From Physocladia obscura (Eukaryota; Chytridiomycota; Chytridiomycetes; Chytridiales; Chytriomycetaceae): 10,500 nt of DNA. The stretch's first letter is position 1, and each line of letters starts with the position of its first letter. The position numbers were made by a program, and so were the translations under genes. The notes below the pieces were generated by a model. That model was not told the origin of the DNA, ran no database searches, and saw only the letters and a program-made list of their open reading frames with translations. Where the stretch lies: positions 1 through 10,500 of the forward strand of contig JADGJH010001349.1 of NCBI GenBank assembly GCA_027596945.1, read 5' to 3'. Of this stretch, positions 1 to 9,997 are shown one piece after another.

Positions 1-353
1 TGCAAAAAGCTTGCAATTGACAACTTTTCGGGGTCTTTTTGTCAATGTGGCATTTGATTCGAATTGCTTAATCCATTAGGCAATTGTTCAAGGTGATTTT
101 CAGAAGATTGCCCCAACCTTTTCCATTGACATGCAATGAAAATAGTAGTTGTAGAGGGCATGCACTTGTGTGTTTGCACTGGCTTGCACAGACGTAACTT
201 GAGCCTGGAGTGATTCCATTGAAAACTCGGAAAAATTGAAGTCTAGTGAAATGACAATATGTTCCCATAAAATGAAACTTCAAAAGTTTGGGGGGTTTCT
301 CTTTTGAGTGTCACACTTCCAATCACTTAAATTTTATTGATTTCGAGTTTGCA
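1..353. other. 5' flank, no gene recognised
   Basis: No open frame here looks like a real protein on either strand. The longest, on the minus strand at 68-283, has an unstructured composition and no recognisable motif. The segment is rich in TGCA and CAATG words. It contains one 8-bp inverted repeat (attgacaa at 16-23, ttgtcaat at 39-46). It is probably upstream sequence of the ankyrin gene and may hold its promoter, but I see no distinct element. Confidence 0.4.
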
Positions 354-2372
354 ATGAGTGCAAATTGTACAACTGGCAGTTCCTCTATTAGTTCCCACCC
401 GAGTATATCTTTTTTTTTTTTGCTATTTATTCACTGTATAGCTTTTCGACGCCGCATGCTGGATTATGATGACGACGCTGACAATGAGAATAATACCGAC
501 GCATTTATTAACGAGTTGATGCTACGCTGGCGCTTAACGCCATTCCTGAGCGCCAATTCAAACTACAAAATGATTCAACTACTGATTGAAAATGCCTGGC
601 TCGTTCCACAAGCGAACAACGCAAGCGTCTTGCAATGTGCATGTGTATATGGATTAACAGAAACTTACGATTACCTGATTGAAAAGTTTCCAGACCTTGA
701 TCCGTCATTAACTAAAAATTTCTGCATTCGCTTCGCGTGTATGGAGAATCACGTCGAAATCGTGTTGAGGCTTCTGAAAGACTCACGCGTGAATCCAGCG
801 GCGCGAAATAACCAGACGCTCATTTTTGCAGCAGGAGCTGGCTCTGTTGAAATTGTAGATTTACTGCTGAATGATACACGCGTTGACCCCATAATTCGGC
901 CTGGCGCGTATGGTGGCATTGGCAGGAGTGCATTAAGTAGAGCTTGTAAAGGTGGGCATGGAGCTGTTGTGGAAAGGCTTTTGCGAGATCCAAGAATCGA
1001 CCCTGCGGCTGATCAAAGCATTAGATTTGCTGCGGAGCAGGGTCATTTTGCGATTGTAAAGAGACTTCTTGCAGATACTCGAGTGAACCCATCGGACTCT
1101 CCGTCCAACTTGTTTAGGCATGCCGAAGTTGGAACTTTTGATTCTCTTGTCCAATAAGTGTGTCGATCCTTCAATTCCAAATAATGTGTACTCTGCTGTC
1201 TGGAATCCAAGTGAAAGAATGCTTGATCTTGCAAGAGAGTTGTTTCGAGACATCAAAATACAATAACGCTGCCATTATTGATACCGCCATTTCAGGAGAT
1301 TGGAGAGCAGTTGAAATTCTTCTTTGCGATCCTAGAGTTGACCCTGTAAATGAAAACTTGCCAATTAGATCTGCATCTCGATGGAGTAATGCGGAAGTTG
1401 TTCAAAGATTACTTAAAGACAGTCGTGTTGATCCGACAGATATGGACAATGAAGCTCTTTCTAATTCATACGAAAGATCTTTTCGAGGACTTTACTTGGA
1501 ACCGAAAGTTCGTTTCTTTTTTCTTTATTTTCTTTATTTTCTTTCTCTCATTTCCACGGTTATTTCAGGATGTAAACCCAGCAGTTGCTCAAATTCTTCT
1601 TTCGGATCCTCGAGTCGATCCATCCGTCAAGAACAATTTGTGCCTCCTCAATGCAGTCAGCTACAACCATATTGAGACCGTTCGACTTCTACTGAATGAT
1701 AACCGTGTGAATCCTGCTGATAATTCAAATGTCGCTCTCATTTCTGCGTTGCAACATCCTGACGACAGTCTTGAAATTTTGGAAATGCTTCTAGCCTGCG
1801 AAAATGTGAAGCCAGAAGTGGAAAAAAATATTTTTATCCGCACTGCTTGCAGCTTGAAAATCCATGTGCCTTCTAAACTCGAAAAATTACTTGCCAACTC
1901 TCTTGTCAATCCTGGTGCATGTGAAAGTGAGGCATTTATCAATGCAGCAAAAAGTAATGGAGTAGAAATTATTAAGATATTACTTCAAGATAGCAGAGTA
2001 AATCCTGGGGCGAAAAACAGCGAAGCTCTTGTTTCAGCGGTCTACAATATAGATTCAGAGGTTATTTGTATGTTGCTATCAGACCCACGCATTAATGTCT
2101 CTTTACGAGGCAGCGAAGCCTTGAATTGTGCAATTAAATACACATCCACGCAATCAAGTCACTTATTGCTGATTCTCACGTTGATTTGACAGCTTACAAC
2201 AATTTGGCCTTCCAATCTGCCAGTTACTCTAAGGCTGTGTTATTCAACCAGACTTGAAATTGTTGAGCTTCTTATCAAGTCAAACAGGATTGATGCTAAA
2301 AGTGCATTGGAAATTGCAAGTGCGCATGGAGATGAGGAAATCAACGAACTCGTTACAAAATTGTTACAGTAA
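354..2372 (+). pseudogene. Ankyrin-repeat protein gene, frameshifted
   Basis: This region encodes about 16 degenerate ankyrin repeats of roughly 32 residues, each ending in an 'LL-D-RVDP' turn (SRVNP, TRVDP, PRIDP, PRVDP and similar). Such arrays are protein-binding scaffolds; the partner is unknown. The first ATG is at 354. A possible 39-nt intron (403-441, GTATAT...ATAG) removes a poly-T stretch without changing frame; otherwise ATG 456 could be the start. The repeats read in frame 0 to about 1150, frame +1 to about 1255, then frame +2. A GT-AG intron at 1508-1568 with a pyrimidine-rich body joins the next repeat in phase (DVNPAVAQILL). The frame then shifts near 2135 and again near 2225-2255, and the last repeat ends in TAA at 2370-2372. 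These four shifts are not explained by plausible introns, because the candidates would be about 31 nt long or would break repeats. Decay is the simplest reading. An intact N-terminal protein of about 250 aa ending at 1157, or assembly indels, are alternatives. Confidence 0.75.
1519..1545 (+). repeat. 9-bp tandem repeat TTTTCTTTA x3
   Basis: Three consecutive units (1519-1527, 1528-1536, 1537-1545) match TTTTCTTTA, with the last ending in C. They lie inside the proposed ankyrin intron and form most of its polypyrimidine tract upstream of the acceptor at 1566-1568. Confidence 0.8.
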
Positions 2373-2421
2373 AACGAGCTTTTCTTTTTTTTTTGTTTCA
2401 CCAAAATTTCAAGACGAAGAG
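2373..2421 (+). promoter_or_regulatory. 49-nt gap between ankyrin stop and DBP8 start
   Basis: This short interval must hold the helicase 5' leader and, if the ankyrin locus is transcribed, that gene's 3' end. It contains a T10 run (2386-2395) and no obvious TATA box. The helicase promoter probably extends back into the ankyrin coding remnant. The regulatory assignment is inferred from position only. Confidence 0.3.
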
Positions 2422-3960
<1,539 letters not shown>

Positions 3961-5029
3961 AACAAATGAAAATTTATAAGAATGAGTGTGAACCAGTCTA
4001 TTTTCTTAGAAATTGTATAAGCCGATATAGATTTTTCAAAAGTTCCATCATTTCAAAATGTGATCAGATACTAAATTGCAGATGCTTTGCTTATTTCAAT
4101 TGCTTAATTTTGGGTTACCTTTTTTTTGAGAAGCGTGAAATAATCATCAAAGTTAATTTTAGTTTTAGTTTAATAATAATGCCAATATTGAGAATATCTG
4201 TTACAAGTTACCATTGTTTCAAATTAATGACTAGACGTGAAGGAGATTTTTCATGTTAATCGTGGTTTGAACAGATGTCATAACTGCTACAAAATTGCAA
4301 TTTTACGAACAAAATTAACGGATTTCATTGTTTGGAATAGATAAATGAAATTTTGGAGACAATCTTTCAATATCAAAAGTTGGCATAATACTGAAAAGTG
4401 TGTTATTCGTATTTGGTCTCAGAAACACAAAAATTATGAGTTCAAATCTGATCTGAGTTCTTGTAAATGTTTATCAACTTTCAGAGCTACCCATTTTAAT
4501 TTATTCAGAAAGGCATCGTCGTTTTGCCCAGAAATGCACACCACTGAAATTTCATTTCTTTAAAACCAGTTTTCAAATCAAGTCAAATGCCATAATTCCA
4601 GGCATTGAAAGAAATCAGAATTTTCGTAACAGTAGGAAATGTAATCCTACAAGAAATTATGCTTGCATCTCATTGTTAATCTTACCTTGACAGTAGATCC
4701 GGCTGCCAATTTTTTTGCAGAACAATTTAGTAATTCATTAATGTGAAAAATTTAAAAACGTTGACCACATTCAAAATTGCCTTCAAGAAAATTTTTTTGA
4801 TTGGTTCTACTTTTTTTCCGAACTTGAAAATATTGGTGTTATGGGAGAAACAGCGATCGACTTGTGACGAATAATGTCGAATTATCTTACTTTGAAATTT
4901 AATAAGCAATGGAAAAAACTTCCGAAGTGCCTGTAATCAGACAGTTTATTATAGTAAAATCAAGCTATTTACCGGCCAAACAGATCTTTTGGGACCTGAC
5001 AATTCGTTCATTCTCTATACACATTGTAA

Positions 5030-5324
5030 CCGGACGGGCGCGCCGTTTTTTCGACCACGAGACACTTGCTTCAATACATTACGTCGATAGCACCATGCCG
5101 CCTTGCAACGCCTAACTCGGTCAGTCCATTAGTGTATGCAGTTGCGCGCGCCACCGAATCGCTGAGAGTTTGGTTTATTCGAAACGTATTGGTTGCACGC
5201 CTGGCGACGTAATTCCGGAAATCGTAGCATGAAAACTAACGCGCTGATCGAAGCAGCGCGCGGTATAGCTCGAGTGCTTGAACGCGTGTTCGTACTGTTG
5301 TCTTCGTTTTTAGATTTGTTTTTT
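5030..5324. other. GC/CpG-rich island, possible non-coding RNA or relic
   Basis: G+C rises sharply: I count 34/60 at 5101-5160 and 32/60 at 5221-5280, against 12/60 at 4141-4200. CpG is frequent (gcgcgcgcc, aacgcgctgatcg, agcgcgcgg), which argues against an old methylated repeat. A clear stem-loop sits at 5240-5246/5254-5260 (cgcgctg paired with cagcgcg, 7-nt loop). T runs occur at 5045-5050, 5307-5311 and 5319-5324, and the last could end a Pol III transcript read on the plus strand. A 70-codon minus-strand frame (5341-5129) and a 68-codon plus-strand frame (4909-5115) overlap it, but neither resembles a known protein. Possibilities are a structured RNA gene, a promoter for antisense transcription, or a fragment of transferred or mobile DNA. 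I cannot decide between them. Confidence 0.4.
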
Positions 5325-5373
5325 GCCTGATTCTGCAACAAAGACTCAATGGATTTTGAATCATTTCCTTATT

Positions 5374-5391
5374 TTTTACGGTCACGTAAAA
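5374..5391 (-). other. Hairpin in neurochondrin 3' region
   Basis: A perfect 7-bp inverted repeat (ttttacg / cgtaaaa) with a GTCA loop lies about 15 nt past the neurochondrin stop codon. In the minus-strand mRNA it would form a small 3'-UTR stem-loop. Its position is suggestive of a 3'-end or stability element, but a short AT-containing stem can arise by chance. Confidence 0.3.
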
Positions 5392-5405
5392 TATTCAATA
5401 TCTTT

Positions 5406-7996
5406 TTACTTGAGCGCGAAGTGTCGAAAAAGATTTGCTGAAGACTCCTGATCAAATGAAAGATCAACATCACTCCTTTTAGAATACTCAGCACAGTGTT
5501 CTGCCAACAGGATAAACTCCTTTTGCACAGCCACAATGTTTTTAATTCCAGAGTTTCTTTGTACCAAATGTGAAAGAACTTTTTAAAGAAAAAAAAAAAA
5601 AAGCAATCCTTTCACTTTAGACAAACAAATAAAAAAACAGTAAAAAGTTACACACCATTAGTCGCAAGAAACCAAAGCTCAGAAATTTGATTCCATAGGT
5701 CAGAACCCGTATGTTCGAGTTTTCGAGATTCGTATAGCACAATAATAGCAGATTTGGCCGTTTTGTTGGCATTTTCCCTGGAAAAAGATGTTTCATCCAC
5801 ATCTTTGAGAATAAATAAACTCAAACAGCATGCATTCATAACATGGACAGCATCATCTTCTTGAAAACCACCTGACAAAAATTAAATTAAATAAATTAAA
5901 AATTGAGGAAAAAAAAAACGCTGAACAAACTTTTCAAGTCAGTCAACAAGCATTTTTCGACAATCTGCCAACCAACGTCTCCAGCATTCACAGTACTACT
6001 CGCCAGAATTTTCACGCCATCTGCAACGACAAGATTCAACAAACAACAAACGGCCATTCGCATCTCTTCTAATCCACCGCCTGTCTTATCCTCAAAAAAT
6101 AACACCCAGTCAACCAGCATATCCACACCTCCACACTCTTTAAACCGTTTTTTCGCATTTCCGCCGCTGTTATTTCCACCTCCACTTTCAACATCTTTTT
6201 CACCCCAACTATTCTCAGAAAGATCCAATCCTTCATTGTTGCTGTCATTGTTTTCTTGCGCCGTCACATGAATCAAAAACCCTCCAAGATCTGAAAACCC
6301 AACTTCCCGCACAACTGTTACGAGCACATCCATCCCCGCACACACCTCGGGAACATTCGCCGCATCGCTGTCTTCACTCAACCAGACTCCGATAGCCACT
6401 ATCGCTGCTCGGATCACACCACTTTTTTCAGATCCAACAAATTCTCCCACGTTGCCTCTATTGTTGGCATATATTTCATGTAGATCTACCAGGTACGCAA
6501 GAACTGCAACAAACACTTCGGCGAGCGCGTGGTGTAGCGAAATGAGGAGATTGTGTGGAAACGACTTTATGGGATCGGTGGAATTCATGGTGCCCTCAAT
6601 ATTATCTTCCGAATCAGGAAATGTTTGGACGATTGCTTTGATGGCGTTTGCGAGAAGACTCAGGTATGAAATTGTTGCGGATACGTCATGGCTGCCTGAT
6701 GCTTTGTTGTCACTGGTTTCGTGACTTGGAGATGTGTTTGTTTCGGGATTTGATTCGTCAAGACGAACGCGAAGGTCTATGCATGTGAGACTAACAAGGA
6801 GAGTTGCAAATTTGGGGTGGTCTATTAGTACTGATTGTGATAATGGCGACGATAGAGAAAGCGTGGGAAATAGCCACGTCGGTCCAACGGTTTGGAATGT
6901 TGATGATGCGAGTATTAAAGCTGAAATTCGATCTTCATCGCCTGTAAAAAATAAATAAAAATAAAGAAAATTATACAACCAAATATATACTTAATCTGCT
7001 TTGAATAACGTCAAATAATCCATTTCGAATATGAATATTCCAAGCGTTATCTTTTGCATTATGTTTCTCGAACACATTTAATTCGTCACAAACTATCAAA
7101 ATTGTAATGAGCAAGCGCATAAAATCAAATTTGACAGATCCGGCGTTTCCAGCTTCATCAAAAAAGCGTGACACCTCTTTAACAAGATGCATCATGGCAT
7201 CTTTCACAAATTTGATATCACTCGATGTAAAAGACTGAGTAAACAACTCAACGGAGGATATTAATTGGCGCAATAACAGAAAAACAGGCGAAACAAATGT
7301 GTGCGACGAATTTTCGCAGGAAACACCATTATTGCGTGAAGTTTTTGAATCAAGAATGCCATCATATTGCTTCTTTTTGTGAACATCAGTAGCAATTTGT
7401 AACAGCATCGAAATAATATCTGGATCTAAGATCTTCAAAATTCCATACTTGTGAACAGTGAATTGAGAGAGTATATCACAGATAATCCCGTCATTATCAG
7501 AATCGGGGTCGGAATCGGATACAAGTAATTTCACAAAGGGAAGGGCGAGACTCAATAGTCCATTAATGCATTCGGTATTAATATTAAGATTATGTTTCGG
7601 ATCTGAATTGGTGAAGAGAAGAGCCGAGAAAATGCGGGTCAGAGACAAAACTGTTGCCTGCAAACCGGCAGCAGCAGCTGGAAGAAGCATGCGGCGGATA
7701 AACCGTGCGTTAGTCACAAAGATAGCCGAGGCGAGCGTCGAGTAAAGTGCTAGCTGCGATTCCTGCTCTTGATCTATCGGCGACTGCAAGTCCGACTTTA
7801 ACTCGGCCAGCTTCAAGCTGAGCCGAGACTGTGAGTTCCGCTTTAACTCGGCCGTCATGCCCAAAGTGAGCACCCGGTTAACCACTGTCAGTGCTGCCAT
7901 TCGCTCTTCCGCGCTACTCTCGCGTCGTTTCAGCACTCGCACGCACCGCCGCAACAGAAACGGTTGTTGTTGATGCTCTTCGCTTTGAACGCCCAT
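5406..7996 (-). CDS. NCDN: Neurochondrin family protein
   Basis: Helical-repeat scaffold of the neurochondrin family, known in animals for cytoplasmic and neuronal signalling roles; its function in a fungus is unclear. Exons (descending) 7996-6991, 6941-5931, 5871-5656 and 5578-5406 join in frame to 801 aa; the human protein is about 730 aa. Introns are 49, 59 and 77 nt. Family landmarks: N-terminal repeat with RRCVRVLKRR...RMAALTVVN; PKFATLLVSLTCIDLRVRLDE (378-398), matching human [36 protein letters not shown] (512-526); CCLLNLVVAD (near 632-643); DLWNQISELWFLATN (about 730-744), matching the human IWADLQELWFLG block; and a final helix with EFILLAEHCAEYSK. A low-complexity Asn/Gly/Ser/Glu insert lies at about 564-601 and explains part of the extra length. 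The start is the first in-frame ATG. The frame is open further upstream into PEX11, but without an ATG. The stop is followed by AAAA (AAGTAAAAA). The family call rests on recalled similarity. Confidence 0.9.
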
Positions 7997-8037
7997 CAAT
8001 TCGAAAGAATTTTTCTCAACACAAACACAAAAAAAAC
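7997..8037 (-). promoter_or_regulatory. 41-nt gap between PEX11 stop and NCDN start
   Basis: Tandem minus-strand genes are separated by 41 nt. On the minus strand the gap reads T-rich, then GT/TG-rich, then purine-rich before the ATG. It must serve as PEX11 3' end and neurochondrin leader unless the two are co-transcribed. It contains a possible acceptor (tgtgttgag, AG at 8018-8017), so a spliced leader or upstream exon joined here is conceivable. The regulatory role is inferred from position. Confidence 0.35.
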
Positions 8038-9041
8038 TTAAGCAGTTTTCCAGGCTGAGTAAATTTGTGCCACAGCTGCAACACTTCCACAAAGTCCAAC
8101 TCCAATCTCCGGAAATGATGAGTTTTCAACACTCCAATGCAGTGTCAACGGAAAGTACGCTGTGTTAATGATTGTGTTGACAAGAAGACCCTCCACGTCA
8201 TTTGCAATGCTTTTTTGTTCTGCGCGTAATATTTCTTTTGGCTCGCTGTTTCCACGGCTGCGTTGGGTCAATTGAAGTTGACGCATTTCAAGAAGGCGGT
8301 GCTCTTGGTGCAGTTGAAGAAAGTAAAGGATAACCTTCAAGAAAAAAAAAAAAAGAAGTCAATAACCCATGTGTAGTAATTCAGAAAAAAAAACTCGATG
8401 GACTCACATAAGCAGCCCAGAATCTGCAGCTCCACATTCCAATTTTGTTTGTTGTTTCTTCAGTCAAGTTAATCACCTTGTGCGATGCCAAATAGTAAAC
8501 GTGTTCCAGCGGATAGTATGCGAGGTTTGCAAGATTCTGCAAACGGTACACGAGGCGAAGAAATGGCGTTGGCGGAGGATTACGCTCTATTTAATGCAAT
8601 CAACCAGTAACGGCACAATGAATTGATTGTGTAATTATTGACATTTATGATATTTTTCACCTGAAAAGATGATCCACTGGAACAACGGAATAAGGCCATA
8701 ATATCTCAAAAGCATGCGGGTGTCGCCCACAGGAATCGCAAAGTTCCTGAGTCTTGTGGCCAACACGGATTTCGGATCTCTCGCCTGCAGTCTGGCTATA
8801 GCGATTTTCGACACATACGAATAGAGCTATGCGAGTGTACATGAAGGAATTTTGTATATTTTGATCAGGCGCGTATTAGATTGCAAGAATAAAACCAAAT
8901 CCAAATAAATTAAGCTGAGAGGTCTTTCTGGTTTTCGAAACTCACCATCAGTACTTTGTCGGTGCCTCTGACTGAGCTCAAAAAGCGGCACAGCTTGTCA
9001 AGTGTTTCAATGTTCTTTGCTGAAAGCAGCGGGGGCGCCAT
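8038..9041 (-). CDS. PEX11: Peroxisomal membrane protein, PEX11 family
   Basis: PEX11 proteins sit in the peroxisomal membrane and drive its elongation and division. Exons (descending) 9041-8946, 8826-8661, 8586-8408 and 8334-8038 join in frame to 245 aa, normal for the family. Introns are 119, 74 and 73 nt with GTGAG or GTGAA donors. Landmarks: N-terminal NIETLDKLCRFLSSVRGTDK; helix with ARLQ...SVLATRLRNF; GDTRMLLRYYGLIPLFQW (66-83), the family's 'R-L-R-G--P' segment; RLQNLANLAYYPLEHVYYLA (102-121); membrane-associated region around 141-155; and a C-terminal segment NTAYFPLTLHWS...IGVGLCGSVAAVAQIYSAWKTA (204-245), the typical PEX11 hydrophobic glycine-containing end. The start is ATG with A at -3 and G at +4. 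It is divergent from the transgelin gene and in tandem with neurochondrin. The subtype (PEX11 versus the fungal PEX11C group) is not resolved; the arrangement around 'YYGLIPLF' is closer to the PEX11C-like group by eye. Confidence 0.88.
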
Positions 9042-9088
9042 TATTCTCAGATTTGTTTTTGTGCTTGAGAAAAAAATTATATTGAAAG
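9042..9088. promoter_or_regulatory. 47-bp divergent PEX11/transgelin promoter
   Basis: The start codons of PEX11 (minus) and the transgelin gene (plus) are 47 bp apart. The gap contains a T5 run (9056-9060) and an A-rich, TATA-like stretch (aaaaaaattatatt, 9070-9083) just upstream of the transgelin ATG. With so little space, transcription starts must be very close to the ATGs or lie inside the opposite gene. The call is from position. Confidence 0.5.
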
Positions 9089-9939
9089 ATGGAAGTTGTT
9101 GGAGGATTGGACAGAGACCTTGGTGCGTATACGAATCAAATATTCAATTTATTTACATATGTCATATATGAGCGAGACTTTTCTGTTCCTTTTTTCTTAT
9201 CTGCTCCCAATAATAGCTGCGAAAATGGCCGAAAAATATTCTCCCGTCAGAGAACGCGAAGCGCAAGAATGGATCGAAAGCGTTTTGGAGCGTTCGTTTC
9301 CAGAAAGTACGCCATTCCAAACAGCGCTTAAGGATGGAACTATTCTTTGCGAAGTTATCAATAAGGTTAGGTTATTAATTTCGTTATGCTTTGCTGTTCA
9401 AGTTATGAACTGAACCATTTTTTTTAGGTGTCTGCTGGCGCACAAATTAAAATAAATCAGTCCAAAATGCCATTTAAGCAGGTTTGTATTGATAAAATAG
9501 CACATCAAATTAAAACTAAAACTATCAAGATGGAGAACATAAACGCGTTTCTACAAGCATCCGAAAAAATGGGTGTCAACAGGCATGAGCTTTTTCAAAC
9601 TGTTGACTTGTTTGAAGGTTAGATCGAATGCTTTTGTTGTGAAAATGCTTTATTAAAATACGAAACAAAATAGCAAAAAACATGGCCCAAGTAATTGACT
9701 CGATATACGCTCTGAGCAGATGTGCCGAAAAGCAAGGATATCAAGGTCAACGCATTGGACCAAAACTTGCAGAAAAAAAGACATATAATTTCAGTGTCGA
9801 GAAGCTGGCAGAAGCAAAAAATGTCATTCCTGCATTGACAGCATTCAACAGTGGCGCTACTTTGAGTGGAACTCCTGCGTTTGGATCAAGGCGCGAAATT
9901 GGAGGAGTTGACATTGGAAAAACTGGTGGGGTTCAATAA
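9089..9939 (+). CDS. SCP1: Transgelin/SCP1-like calponin-homology actin-bundling protein
   Basis: Fungal transgelins bind and cross-link F-actin, notably in cortical patches. Exons 9089-9122, 9217-9365, 9428-9481, 9530-9617 and 9674-9939 join in frame to 196 aa (yeast Scp1 about 200). The first 34-nt exon encodes MEVVGGLDRDL and splices to AAKMAEKYSPV. I prefer it to the downstream ATG 9225 because fungal homologues begin with an 'LDRDL...KYSP' leader. The single CH domain (about 19-130) shows EAQEWIESVL, ALKDGTILCEVIN (48-60), SKMPFKQMENINAFL, FGV-type KMGVNRHELFQTVDLFE, and IYALSR. The C-terminus carries a calponin-like repeat (FNSGATLSGTPAFGSRREI, about 166-184), the usual actin-binding element. 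Intron 3 (9482-9529) is 48 nt, has no stop in frame, and ends at a weak acceptor (ATCAAG), so retention would add 16 residues. The stop lies within AATAAA. It is divergent from PEX11. Confidence 0.92.
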
Positions 9940-9940
9940 A
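9935..9940 (+). terminator. AATAAA overlapping transgelin stop codon
   Basis: The gene ends caa-TAA followed by aac, placing TAA inside AATAAA. A T-rich segment follows (9943-9992), and the convergent gene's stop is only 58 nt away, so the two 3' ends must overlap or nearly overlap. Signal use is inferred. Confidence 0.45.
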
Positions 9941-9997
9941 ACTGTTTTTCTATTTTGGTTTCAATTCTTTTTTTTTTCTCTATTTTTTTTTTCTGTT

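Larger units (their letters stand above)
3961..5405. other. 1.4 kb convergent intergenic region
   Basis: Lies between the 3' ends of DBP8 (+) and neurochondrin (-). The open frames here are short (60-97 codons), AT-biased and motif-free, so I call no protein gene. Most of it is very AT-rich: line 4141-4200 has 12 G/C in 60. Two small hairpins are visible (stems 4586-4591/4601-4606 and 4632-4637/4645-4650). I found no tRNA, 5S rRNA or snRNA signature. The right third contains the GC-rich island annotated separately. All other gaps in the window are under 60 nt, so this stretch stands out. Confidence 0.7.

Noticed and set aside
68..283. 71-codon minus-strand open frame
   Set aside because: No motif, domain or codon signature, and it lies in spacer; random ORFs of this size are expected.
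1125..1160. 31-nt GT-AG intron (gttgg...ataag) curing the first ankyrin frame change
   Set aside because: Too short for the introns seen here, and it would delete part of a repeat helix.
3966..4563. Plus-strand open frames of 97 and 72 codons after DBP8
   Set aside because: AT-driven composition, no recognisable domain, no plausible splice partners.
5020..5330. tRNA, 5S, U6 or SRP RNA gene in the island
   Set aside because: I looked for a B-box/T-loop GGTTCGANNCC and known conserved blocks by eye and found none. A covariance search is needed before naming any class.
4909..5341. Short open frames over the GC-rich island (68 codons plus, 70 codons minus)
   Set aside because: GC-rich DNA lowers stop frequency, and neither translation resembles a known protein. 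Kept only as part of the island finding.
6452..6958. Plus-strand open frames inside neurochondrin
   Set aside because: Shadow frames of a well-supported minus-strand coding region.
7971..8340. PEX11-neurochondrin single fused gene
   Set aside because: PEX11 ends at its normal C-terminus with a stop codon, and neurochondrin has its own ATG at the expected N-terminus. Fusion is not needed.
9225..9413. Transgelin starting at ATG 9225
   Set aside because: The 34-nt upstream exon supplies the LDRDL leader in perfect phase, matching fungal homologues, so ATG 9089 is preferred.
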